15,011 nt of DNA. It comes from Hyphomonadaceae bacterium UBA4763. Its GTDB lineage: Bacteria; Pseudomonadota; Alphaproteobacteria; Caulobacterales; Aquidulcibacteraceae. Position numbers and translations under genes: made by a program. Below, in pieces: positions 1-7,309 of this stretch. Location: positions 46,530 through 61,540 of the forward strand of contig DHHV01000072.1 of assembly GCA_002403455.1 (NCBI GenBank), given 5' to 3'. The notes beneath the pieces are model-generated. The model saw only the letters and a list, made by a program, of their open reading frames with translations. It did not search any database and was not told where the DNA came from. The stretch's first letter is position 1; each line of letters starts with the position of its first letter.

Positions 1-9
1 CGCATCGGC

Positions 10-85
<76 letters not shown>

Positions 86-304
86 GACGACAAACCCAGA
101 ACTGCGGCTCATTGCGGCGCTGTCGAGGTGATAAATCGCATTTTCTGAAATATCGCAGCAATTTATATTGGCCGTCTAAAGCAGCTAATATTTTAGAACT
201 GTCAGCCAGCTCACTTTCTTGGGACGCATGTCCACGAAATATTACCCCCTGCCCTTCCTGCCTCCTTTCCCGTGACGATTTTCTTAATCTACCGATCCCG
301 CCCC
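86..304. other. Non-coding spacer between tRNA-Ala and the lexA promoter
   Basis: Together with the lexA leader this forms a stretch of about 325 bases without a convincing gene. It is visibly richer in A and T than the flanking genes, especially around 140-200. One open frame crosses it (25-330) but starts inside the tRNA, has no ribosome binding site and shows no recognisable protein motif, so I do not call it. Short inverted repeats exist, for example CTAAA/TTTAG at 176-196 and GGAC-GCAT-GTCC near 222-234. They are too weak to name as terminators. I see no small-RNA signature I can support. Confidence 0.6.
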
Positions 305-333
305 TTGACGCCGCTTGCGAACACTTTTAGAAC
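305..333 (+). promoter_or_regulatory. Predicted sigma-70-type promoter of lexA
   Basis: A TTGACG hexamer at 305-310 fits a -35 element (TTGACA). TAGAAC at 328-333 lies 17 bases further on and matches the -10 consensus TATAAT at four of six positions. Transcription would start near 340 and leave a leader of about 70 bases before the lexA ATG at 411. The LexA box at 319-333 covers the spacer and the -10 element, as expected for an autorepressed gene. The match is by eye; the overlap with the operator makes it more credible than the hexamers alone. Confidence 0.6.
319..333 (-). promoter_or_regulatory. LexA operator (SOS box, GTTC-N7-GTTC)
   Basis: The plus strand reads GAAC-ACTTTTA-GAAC, so the minus strand reads GTTC-TAAAAGT-GTTC. 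This is an exact match to the alphaproteobacterial SOS box, a direct repeat of GTTC with a seven-base spacer. It lies 77 bases before the lexA start codon and overlaps the predicted -10 element. LexA bound here would block transcription of its own gene until RecA-stimulated self-cleavage during DNA damage. The sequence match is direct; autorepression follows from what is known of the family. Confidence 0.87.
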
Positions 334-335
334 GC

Positions 336-361
336 GTTTCAGGTTTGTTCGTGTTTTGTGG
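336..361 (+). promoter_or_regulatory. Possible degenerate second LexA site
   Basis: Just after the exact SOS box, the plus strand carries GTTT (336-339), GTTC (347-350) and GTGG (358-361), each 11 bases apart, which is the half-site spacing of GTTC-N7-GTTC. Only the middle element is an exact half-site, so this may be a weak auxiliary site or chance in a GT-rich leader. Confidence 0.3.
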
Positions 362-410
362 CCGGCGGCCAGTCCGCAATCGCGCCAGCCCAAGGATCGG
401 AGCAGAGAAG

Positions 411-1106
411 ATGCTGACTTCCAAGCAGCGTGAGCTTTTAATGTTTATTCATCGCACGATCCGGGAAACTGGTCTGTCGCCGTCCTTTGACGAAATGCGC
501 GATGCTTTGGATCTTGCGTCGAAATCAGGCGTGCACCGCCTGATCATGGCGTTGGAAGAGCGGGGATTTTTGCGGCGGTTGCCCAATCGGGCCCGCGCGC
601 TAGAAGTGCTGAAATTGCCTGAATCGGCTGCGGCTTCGGCTCCGCCGGGTGGGCGCACGCCCTTTAAGCCGAGCGTTGTCGCCAAACAGGAACGTTCGAT
701 GGTGGCGACCGTGGCCGCGCAGCGCGTTAAAGACGTGCCGATTGTCGGGCGCATTTCCGCTGGTTTAGGAATTGAAGCCATTCAGCAAGATCATGGCAAG
801 GTCGCGCTCGACGATATGCTGGGCGCCGGGGATCATTTTGCATTGATGGTCGAAGGCGATTCAATGATCAATGCCGGCATTCTCAATGGCGATATTGCAA
901 TCCTCGAGCGGGCGACGGAAGCTAATAATGGCGACATTGTGGTCGCCTTGATCGACGACGTCGAAGCGACACTTAAACGCTTTCGACGCCGCGGTGGATC
1001 GATTGCGCTTGATTCAGCCAATCCAGCCTACGAGACGCGGATTTTTGGGCCCGACCGGATCAAGGTGCAGGGGCGGTTGGTGAGTTTGTTGCGGCGTTAT
1101 TCGTAA
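411..1106 (+). CDS. lexA: LexA repressor, SOS regulator with self-cleaving protease domain
   Basis: The product is a 231-residue repressor of DNA-damage genes, a usual length for alphaproteobacterial LexA. Residues 1-65 form the winged helix-turn-helix DNA-binding domain, with the typical opening MLTSKQRELL and the SPSFDEM and SKSGVHRLI segments. An alanine- and proline-rich linker follows at about 70-105. The S24 peptidase-like domain contains the Ala117-Gly118 cleavage bond (ISAGLG), the nucleophile Ser151 in GDSM and the general-base Lys189 in ATLKRF, so every residue needed for RecA-stimulated autocleavage is present. I chose ATG 411 because it matches the family's N-terminus and has a purine-rich GGAG about eight bases upstream. 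The open frame extends back to 315, but that part runs through the operator. The gene is convergent with comEC, with two bases between the stop codons. It is probably autorepressed through the SOS box at 319-333. Confidence 0.97.
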   Translation: MLTSKQRELLMFIHRTIRETGLSPSFDEMRDALDLASKSGVHRLIMALEERGFLRRLPNRARALEVLKLPESAAASAPPGGRTPFKPSVVAKQERSMVATVAAQRVKDVPIVGRISAGLGIEAIQQDHGKVALDDMLGAGDHFALMVEGDSMINAGILNGDIAILERATEANNGDIVVALIDDVEATLKRFRRRGGSIALDSANPAYETRIFGPDRIKVQGRLVSLLRRYS

Positions 1107-1108
1107 GG

Positions 1109-3367
1109 TTACGTGTTGCGTTGTTCCCGAATAATGGCGTGCGCGGCCGGCGCGCCGTCATCGATCATCACCCCACCGAAGCGGTTTTGAGCAAGCCGCA
1201 GGCCATTTGGGAAAAAGCGTGCAGGCTCGGCGAACGCTATCGCCGCCAAGTCGGCCTGATTTGTGAGCGTATTCTTCAATTCTTTGACATCGTTGGTGGG
1301 ATTGCGGGCGGCCGCGCGGGAAAGCGCGGCCAGCAGCGGTCGCGTCAATTGAGATGCGCAGTCTTCTGGCGCGCAGTGAACTTGCGTCAAGCTTGTGGCG
1401 CGAAAGGCGCGTCGCAGGCGATCCTCTGCGAAGGTGGACAAGGGCCTTGCGGATGCAACGAAAAGATGGCTCGGCGCTGCGTCGCGCCAAGCGATGGCGT
1501 CGCCGCCGCGGAGCACAATTAGGACGGGCGGGGCGTGTAATATCTGGGCGGCAACGGCAAGTGCGGCGAGCGTTCCTCCCCAAATCGGACGCTTGACGGC
1601 AAGCGTTAGAACGATTGCAAGGCCGCCGGCGAGGATGGCGCCAGCCGATAAGGCCGGAGCCGGAAGGCTTGCGATTGGGGCGGCTTCGGCCGCGCGCGCA
1701 ATCATCAATACAAGTTCCAAAGCAGCAGATAAGGCAATCAGCGCAGGTTCGCCCAGGCCGATCAGGCTAAGTGGTGCGGCAAGCAGCGCCAGCGGCGTTG
1801 CAATGAATGTTAGAACCGGGGAAGCGATGACGTTGGCGATCCAGCCATAAGCGCTCCAAACGCCAAAATGCGCCGCCGCAATGGGCGCGGTCGCCGCGCC
1901 CGCAACCGCGCTGACTAGGCAGGCAAGAACAACCCATTGCCGCGTCGAATCGATCCAGCGCAAGAGCGGACGGCGATCGGACACGTCGTTCTTGGCGTTG
2001 CGTCTCTCACGCCAGTCAAACAAAGCAACTAGCGCAAACGTGGCGGCAAACGACATTTGAAATCCGGCTTCCAAAACGGCGCTTGGCTCCAGCAATATGA
2101 CGATCGCGCCGGCGATGCCTAAGGTTCGGTAGGAAATCGCGCGTCGTTCCAGAAGCACCGCGATGAACGCCGTCGTCATCATGACAAAAGCGCGAAGCGT
2201 CGGCGCCTCGGGGCCGGCAATCGCCAGATAAACGGCGCCCGCGCAAATCGCGCCGAGCGCTGCCGGTTTGCGGACGTCGATCCTCAAAGCCAATGGGGCG
2301 ATCAGCGCCAGCAGACGCCACAGCGCCAAAAAAGCGCCGCCGCCGACCAGTGACATGTGCAAGCCGGAAATCGACAAGAGATGAAAAAGACCAGAGGCGC
2401 GCAAGGCGGCCTGATCGCTCGCGGCGACAAAGCGGCGCTCGCCGGTGATCAAAGCCGCCGCCAGTCCTGCACCGCCAGCAACGCCGATCTGCGCGATTTT
2501 TTGCGCCGCGTTCCAGCGCCACGCGGCCAATTGCCGCGCCTGTTCCTCCCATCCGCGATCAACCGCGAAGATTGGCCGACAGGCGCCAAAGGCGGTTCCA
2601 CTCGCGACAATATTCCGAAAAAACGCCTGCCTGCGCGGATCATAGGCGCCCGGGTATAAAGGTGGCGGCCCCGGCCCAATCCGCCCGAGGCACGACACCC
2701 ATCGCCCGGGCGAAAGACCATCCATCCGGCGAATTGTTAGCCGTATATGGGCTCCTTCTGGCAAAGAAACACGACGGGCCCCTGCTTCATACGGGTCTGG
2801 GCCAATTACGGCGCGGGCACGCAGCAAAATCCGTTCGGCCGTCTCCGTTCGTTCTGTCCGCTCGATCCATCCCTCGACCCGATAAACGCCGAATTCATTG
2901 ATAGCAGGCGGCGCACCGCGCTCGATTGCGGCGAGGATTGCAACGCTCGAAAGACAGGCCGCGTAGCCAAGTCCAAGCGCGGTTTGCCAGAAAAAGCGAT
3001 ACTTTTGCTCGATACTTGGGGCGCCTCGCCTGGATATCACCGCCGCCAACAACAAGCTGGCGATCGCAAGCAACAAAGCCCCCATTCCGATTGCAAAACC
3101 AGCCGCAATTGGCAGCGCCCCGCTCGTCAGTAGCGCGGAGATAGCCGCCATCGCGATGGGAAACAGCACCAAGGGCTCGCCCATATGGCGGGCTTTGGCG
3201 CGCAATTGCACGATGTCGGGGAGGAGGCTTTGGGTTGCGTCATCCGAAATTGCTGCTATCCCGACCGCGTTGCGGTGCGGCAAAGCCTCGATCGCTTTAT
3301 ATGACAGAACGGGATCGCCCCTGCGGGCCGTTTTGGCTTGAATTTGTGGAGCTTTTCGCCACGCCAT
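1109..3367 (-). CDS. comEC: ComEC/Rec2-family inner-membrane DNA uptake protein
   Basis: ComEC forms the inner-membrane channel that carries single-stranded DNA into the cytoplasm during natural transformation. From ATG 3367 the product has 752 residues. Hydrophobic segments at about 66-110 and 125-147 precede an OB-fold (DUF4131-like) region at about 158-265 (YRVEGWIER, then YPGAYDPRR). The competence membrane domain follows, with the hallmark SISGLHMS near 333-340, PTLRAFVM near 389-396 and AGFQMSFAAT near 434-443. It ends in a run of membrane helices up to about residue 620. The C-terminal part lacks the metal-binding HxHxDH motif of the beta-lactamase-like domain found in many ComEC proteins. 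The start is uncertain: ATG 3367 overlaps the gltX ATG and has no good Shine-Dalgarno sequence. A TTG at 3457 would run well into gltX, while ATG 3184 would give 691 residues and still keep the first membrane segment. DNA uptake is inferred from family; no other competence genes are in view. Confidence 0.9.
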   Translation of the reverse strand: MAWRKAPQIQAKTARRGDPVLSYKAIEALPHRNAVGIAAISDDATQSLLPDIVQLRAKARHMGEPLVLFPIAMAAISALLTSGALPIAAGFAIGMGALLLAIASLLLAAVISRRGAPSIEQKYRFFWQTALGLGYAACLSSVAILAAIERGAPPAINEFGVYRVEGWIERTERTETAERILLRARAVIGPDPYEAGARRVSLPEGAHIRLTIRRMDGLSPGRWVSCLGRIGPGPPPLYPGAYDPRRQAFFRNIVASGTAFGACRPIFAVDRGWEEQARQLAAWRWNAAQKIAQIGVAGGAGLAAALITGERRFVAASDQAALRASGLFHLLSISGLHMSLVGGGAFLALWRLLALIAPLALRIDVRKPAALGAICAGAVYLAIAGPEAPTLRAFVMMTTAFIAVLLERRAISYRTLGIAGAIVILLEPSAVLEAGFQMSFAATFALVALFDWRERRNAKNDVSDRRPLLRWIDSTRQWVVLACLVSAVAGAATAPIAAAHFGVWSAYGWIANVIASPVLTFIATPLALLAAPLSLIGLGEPALIALSAALELVLMIARAAEAAPIASLPAPALSAGAILAGGLAIVLTLAVKRPIWGGTLAALAVAAQILHAPPVLIVLRGGDAIAWRDAAPSHLFVASARPLSTFAEDRLRRAFRATSLTQVHCAPEDCASQLTRPLLAALSRAAARNPTNDVKELKNTLTNQADLAAIAFAEPARFFPNGLRLAQNRFGGVMIDDGAPAAHAIIREQRNT

Positions 3368-4751
3368 GTCCGTCGTCACGCGCTTTGCTCCCTCTCCCAC
3401 CGGATTTTTGCATATCGGCGGCGCCCGGACGGCGCTGTTTAATTGGCTGTACGCCAAACGGATGGGCGGGCTTTATCGCCTGCGCATCGAAGACACGGAC
3501 GCAGAACGCTCTACGCAAGCCGCAGTCGAAGCAATTATCGACGGTCTCAACTGGCTGGAGCTCGCGCCAGACGGCGAAATTATTATGCAAAGCGCGCGGG
3601 CTCCGCGCCACCGCGAGATTGCAGAAGCGCTGATTGGTCGCGGGGCGGCCTTTCGCTGTTATTGTTCGCCCGAAGAGGTTGAAGCATTGCGCACAGAGGC
3701 CCATGCCGAGGGCCGTGCGTTGCGCTCGCCTTGGCGCGAGCCGTCCCCGCGCCAAGCAACGCCTGATCGCCCTTTCGTTGTGCGGTTGCGGGCGCCAGAT
3801 GCGGGCGCGATCGACATCGACGATGCGGTGCAAGGGCCGGTGCGGTTCGAGGCGAAGACCATCGACGATCTCGTATTGCTGCGCGCCGACGGCACGCCGA
3901 CCTATATGCTGGCTGTTGTCGTTGATGATTACGATATGGGCGTCACGCATATTATCCGCGGCGATGATCATTTGAACAATGCAGGTCGACAATTGCCGAT
4001 TATTTTGGCGATGGATTGGCCCAAGCCCGCTTATGCGCATATCCCGCTCATCCACGGTCCAGATGGCGCCAAATTGTCCAAACGGCATGGGGCGCTCGGG
4101 GTCGATGCCTATCGCGACATGGGATTTCTGCCCGAAGGTCTCAGCGCCTATTTGTTGCGCCTCGGCTGGGGCGCGGGCGATGTCGACGTCGTGACCCGTG
4201 ACGAGGCGATTGCGCTTTTTTCGCTCGATGGCATCGGCCGCAGTCCGTCACGGCTCGATTTCGACAAGATGGCGAGCGTCAACGCCGTTTTCATGAAAAA
4301 CGCTAGCGATGACAGGCTACTCACGCTGGCGCTTGACCGTCCGGAGGCGAGCGGCTGGAGCGCAGGGGGGCGCGAGCGGTTCGCCCGTGCGATTCCGACG
4401 CTGAAACATCGGGCCGCGACCTTGCCATTAATGATCGCTGAAGCCAGCTTTGCGGTACAAGAACGGCCGATTGCTTTTACTGACAAGGCCAAAGTACAGT
4501 TGAGTGAGGATTCCATCGCGCGCTTGCAACGATTGTCTATTTGGCTCAATCAGACGATTTGGACTCCCGACGCGCTTCACCAAATTCTTGCTGATTTCGT
4601 TGCGGCCGAAAATATTGGCATGGGCAAGATCGGTCCGCCTTTACGCGCGTCCCTCACCGGCGGCCTGCCTTCTCCTGATTTGGCGCAGGTATTGTATATC
4701 TTGGGGCGCGACGAAGCGCTGGCGCGTCTCGCAGACGTGACCAAGGGCTAG
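3366..4751 (+). CDS. gltX: Glutamyl-tRNA synthetase (class I)
   Basis: The enzyme charges tRNA-Glu with glutamate in the cytoplasm, using ATP. At 461 residues it has the usual length. The class I signatures are clear: FAPSPTGFLHIGGARTAL at 7-24, containing the HIGH-type HIGG (16-19), then RIEDTD at 40-45 and the KMSKS-type KLSKR at 236-240. The C-terminal anticodon-binding region fills the last third. Cys98 and Cys100 remain, but the later Cys and His ligands of the E. coli zinc site are not evident, so zinc binding is doubtful. ATG 3366 gives the family's standard N-terminus. The nearest Shine-Dalgarno-like GGAG (3348-3351) is 14 bases upstream, rather far. Many alphaproteobacteria carry two GltX paralogs, one of which also charges tRNA-Gln for later amidation. 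The gene's position before gltA suits the canonical copy, but specificity cannot be proven here. It is divergent from comEC with no spacer. Confidence 0.96.
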   Translation: MSVVTRFAPSPTGFLHIGGARTALFNWLYAKRMGGLYRLRIEDTDAERSTQAAVEAIIDGLNWLELAPDGEIIMQSARAPRHREIAEALIGRGAAFRCYCSPEEVEALRTEAHAEGRALRSPWREPSPRQATPDRPFVVRLRAPDAGAIDIDDAVQGPVRFEAKTIDDLVLLRADGTPTYMLAVVVDDYDMGVTHIIRGDDHLNNAGRQLPIILAMDWPKPAYAHIPLIHGPDGAKLSKRHGALGVDAYRDMGFLPEGLSAYLLRLGWGAGDVDVVTRDEAIALFSLDGIGRSPSRLDFDKMASVNAVFMKNASDDRLLTLALDRPEASGWSAGGRERFARAIPTLKHRAATLPLMIAEASFAVQERPIAFTDKAKVQLSEDSIARLQRLSIWLNQTIWTPDALHQILADFVAAENIGMGKIGPPLRASLTGGLPSPDLAQVLYILGRDEALARLADVTKG

Positions 4752-4800
4752 GCTGTTCGTCCGGAAGATTGGTGCTAACCGTGCGCTTAACGCCGCGAAT

Positions 4801-4807
4801 GAGAGGA
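4801..4807 (+). promoter_or_regulatory. Ribosome binding site fixing the gltA start
   Basis: GAGAGGA lies before two candidate ATGs, at 4808 and 4814. With the second, the GAGG core has a seven-base spacer. With the first, the site would touch the start codon. This favours ATG 4814 over 4808 and over the upstream open frame from 4769. Confidence 0.7.
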
Positions 4808-4813
4808 ATGACG

Positions 4814-6142
4814 ATGAAGAACCTCGTAACGCCGAAGACTCCAGCCAAGTTACAGTTGAACGGCCAGGAGCATGAATTGCCGGTCCTCGGCGGATCGGTG
4901 GGTCCGGACGTTGTCGACATTCGGAAATTGTACGGCGCCGGTGGGGTGTTCACCTATGATCCCGGCTTTACCTCGACCGCGAGCTGCGAGTCGCAAATCA
5001 CCTATATCGATGGTGATGAAGGCGTTCTGCTCTATCGCGGTTATCCGATTGACCAATTGGCCGATAATTCCTCCTTCCTCGAGGTCTGCTATCTGCTGCT
5101 GCACGGCGAATTGCCGACCGAAGCATCTTTCTCCAAGTTCACGCGCGACATCACGTACCACACGATGTTGCACACGCAGTTTGATTTGTTTTTCAATGGC
5201 TTCCGCCGCGACGCCCATCCAATGGCGATCATGGTCGGCACGGTCGGCGCCCTCTCGGCATTCTATCATGACAGCACCGATATCGACGATCCGACCCAAC
5301 GGATGATCGCCAGCCACCGCATGATCGCCAAAATGCCAACGATCGCGGCGCGCGCTTACAAATATTCGGTCGGTCAACCCTTTGTTTCGCCGCTTAACCG
5401 GTTGAATTATTCAGAAAACTTCTTGAATATGTGCTTCTCGGTGCCGGCCGAAGAATATCGCGTGAACCCGGTTTTGGCGCGCGCGATGGACAAGATTTTC
5501 ATTCTGCACGCCGATCACGAACAAAACGCTTCGACCTCGACCGTGCGTTTGGCGGGTTCGTCCGGCGCCAACCCGTTCGCGTGCATTGCCGCCGGCATTG
5601 CCTGTCTCTGGGGTCCAGCGCATGGCGGCGCCAATGAAGCCGCGTTGAAAATGTTGGAAGAAATCGGTGCGGTCGATCGCATCCCCGAATATGTCGAAGG
5701 CGTGAAGAATCAAAAATATCGCCTGATGGGCTTTGGCCATCGTGTCTATAAGAATTATGACCCACGCGCCAAAGTCATGCAACAAGCCTGCCACGAAGTG
5801 CTCAAGGAGATTGGTCGGATCGACGACCCGTTGTTGCAAGTGGCGGTAGAGCTTGAAAAAATTGCCCTGAATGATGACTACTTTGTCAAGCGCAAGCTTT
5901 ATCCTAATATAGACTTTTATTCTGGTATCACGTTGCGTGCTATGGGCTTCCCGACGTCGATGTTCACGGTCCTGTTTGCGCTCGCGCGAACCGTAGGCTG
6001 GATCGCACAGTGGACGGAGATGATGGAAGACCCCACCCAAAAAATCGGCCGCCCGCGCCAAGTTTATACCGGCGCACCGCAGCGCGATTATGTGCCTATT
6101 CAGGCGCGTGGCGTAGCTGTATCGAGTATGAGCGGCGCTTAA
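4814..6142 (+). CDS. gltA: Citrate synthase (type II, hexameric family)
   Basis: This enzyme condenses acetyl-CoA with oxaloacetate to give citrate, the entry step of the TCA cycle. The 442-residue product matches the length of GltA-type citrate synthases. The catalytic triad is visible: His270 in GPAHGGANEA, His309 in GFGHRVYK and Asp367 in NIDFYSG. The conserved LHADHEQNAS segment is at 231-240. The N-terminal region contains GDEGVLLYRGYPI, typical of the family, so a 2-methylcitrate synthase is less likely given length and motif set, though the two families are related. The start at ATG 4814 is set by the upstream GAGAGGA. gltX ends 62 bases upstream on the same strand, so the two may be co-transcribed; I see no convincing promoter between them. 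Its TAA stop lies inside a TTAA shared with the stop of lpxB on the other strand, leaving no room for a terminator. Confidence 0.97.
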   Translation: MKNLVTPKTPAKLQLNGQEHELPVLGGSVGPDVVDIRKLYGAGGVFTYDPGFTSTASCESQITYIDGDEGVLLYRGYPIDQLADNSSFLEVCYLLLHGELPTEASFSKFTRDITYHTMLHTQFDLFFNGFRRDAHPMAIMVGTVGALSAFYHDSTDIDDPTQRMIASHRMIAKMPTIAARAYKYSVGQPFVSPLNRLNYSENFLNMCFSVPAEEYRVNPVLARAMDKIFILHADHEQNASTSTVRLAGSSGANPFACIAAGIACLWGPAHGGANEAALKMLEEIGAVDRIPEYVEGVKNQKYRLMGFGHRVYKNYDPRAKVMQQACHEVLKEIGRIDDPLLQVAVELEKIALNDDYFVKRKLYPNIDFYSGITLRAMGFPTSMFTVLFALARTVGWIAQWTEMMEDPTQKIGRPRQVYTGAPQRDYVPIQARGVAVSSMSGA

Positions 6143-7284
6143 CGTTCTGAAAATTCTTGCAACACTGCGGCGGCGGCGGCTTTGGCGGGAGCGATCCCGC
6201 CGGCGGCGCCCATCGCTTTCAACGGCGCGCGTAGGGCGTTGATTTGAACAGTTCGTGCGGCGCGATTGGTCAATAGCTCGATCGCCAATATCGCAAGCCG
6301 GTCGGGATTACAGTTTTTTTGAATGGCTTCCGGAACGACCTCTGCGCCCGCGACCAGATTAGGAAGCGACACCCACGCCGCTTTTGCGCCCAGTTGGCGG
6401 TAAAGCCATTCCTCCATCGCGCTGACCCGATAAGCGACGATAACTGGGAGCTTATGCAGCGCAGCTTCCGTCACAACCGTTCCCGACGCGGCCAGCGCCA
6501 CATCCGCCCAAGCAAAGAGATCGGCTTGGGAAAGATCCGCCGGCGCAAGTGTTCCCCATTTTCCGCTGTAGGATGGATGCATTTCCAAGTTTCGCCGCAT
6601 CGACGGATGCGGCGCCCACAAAACCTGTAATCCCGGCGCCGCCAAATGGGCGCGCCGCACCGTCTCGACAAAGACGGGGGTCAGACGCGCGATTTCTGCG
6701 GCGCGGCTGCCCGGCAACAGCAAAAGTCGTATGCCGTGCGGAGGCATGTTTGTTTTGCGATGGACAGCTCCAGGATCGCCTTCGCGCACACGCCCAATCG
6801 CTGGGTGGCCGACATAAGTTTGGCGAAGCGGTAATGTTTGATAAAAGGCGCGGTCGAGCGTCGAAACTGAAATCAAATGGTCAAAGGCGCGCGCTAAGGT
6901 CAATGCGCGCCCAGATCGATAAATAAATACTTGCGGACCGATTAGCTTGATTAAGCGCGTCTGGGGGGAGATTTGTCGAATCCGCTGCGCGACTCGAATA
7001 CTTAACCCCCAGGAATCAACAAGGACCGCAATTTTAGCGCCGCGCGCTTTTGCAGCGATTTGTTTAGCGTAAAGCTCTGCTGCAAACAGTGCCGGAATAG
7101 CTTTCAGCGTGCCGACCACGCGAAACCGATCTTCAGCCGGCTCAATGTCGGCTTGCTGGTTCATGAGATGCGACAACCCGATGCCGCAATGGATCAGGTC
7201 CGGCCGGATTTCGCGAATCGCAGCGAGTGTCTCGGCCGCGAACAAATCACCCGACGGCTCAAAGGCAGCCCAAAAAATGTCCAT
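6139..7284 (-). CDS. lpxB: Lipid-A-disaccharide synthase (divergent GT19 family member)
   Basis: LpxB joins UDP-2,3-diacylglucosamine to lipid X to form the beta-1,6 tetraacyl disaccharide core of lipid A, at the inner face of the cytoplasmic membrane. The product has 381 residues, against about 382 in E. coli. Family features are EPSGD at 9-13, LLPGSRAAEI near 189-198, ASGT at 267-270 with Glu273 behind it, VAYRVS near 283-288 and VSLPNLVAG near 305-313. Other usual motifs have drifted: the DAPDFN-type segment reads VDSWGLSIR (Asp90 kept, second Asp lost), SPSVWAWR reads GPQVFIYR, and the early GIGGPRM segment reads GIGLSHLM. ATG 7284 fits the family start and lies 25 bases after the lpxI stop, though its ribosome binding site is weak. 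As the last gene of the operon it overlaps gltA tail to tail by four bases. Adjacency to lpxI, whose product is its substrate, supports the call. Confidence 0.9.
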   Translation of the reverse strand: MDIFWAAFEPSGDLFAAETLAAIREIRPDLIHCGIGLSHLMNQQADIEPAEDRFRVVGTLKAIPALFAAELYAKQIAAKARGAKIAVLVDSWGLSIRVAQRIRQISPQTRLIKLIGPQVFIYRSGRALTLARAFDHLISVSTLDRAFYQTLPLRQTYVGHPAIGRVREGDPGAVHRKTNMPPHGIRLLLLPGSRAAEIARLTPVFVETVRRAHLAAPGLQVLWAPHPSMRRNLEMHPSYSGKWGTLAPADLSQADLFAWADVALAASGTVVTEAALHKLPVIVAYRVSAMEEWLYRQLGAKAAWVSLPNLVAGAEVVPEAIQKNCNPDRLAILAIELLTNRAARTVQINALRAPLKAMGAAGGIAPAKAAAAAVLQEFSER

Positions 7285-7309
7285 AGCGATGGTGTAACCG
7301 CTAACCCGA

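Noticed and set aside
222..234. GGAC-GCAT-GTCC inverted repeat considered as a tRNA terminator
   Set aside because: The stem has only four base pairs, no T run follows, and it is over 130 bases from the tRNA end.
2016..2552. 178-residue open frame inside comEC in another frame
   Set aside because: It is Arg- and Gly-rich and overlaps the best-conserved ComEC segments, so it is a frame shadow.
3297..4088. 263-residue open frame on the minus strand opposite gltX
   Set aside because: It is an antisense shadow of a gene with clear HIGG and KLSKR motifs, rich in Arg, Ala and Gln as expected for such frames.
5411..6061. 216-residue open frame on the minus strand opposite gltA
   Set aside because: It lies fully inside the conserved catalytic region of citrate synthase, is antisense to it, and has no start context or family signature.
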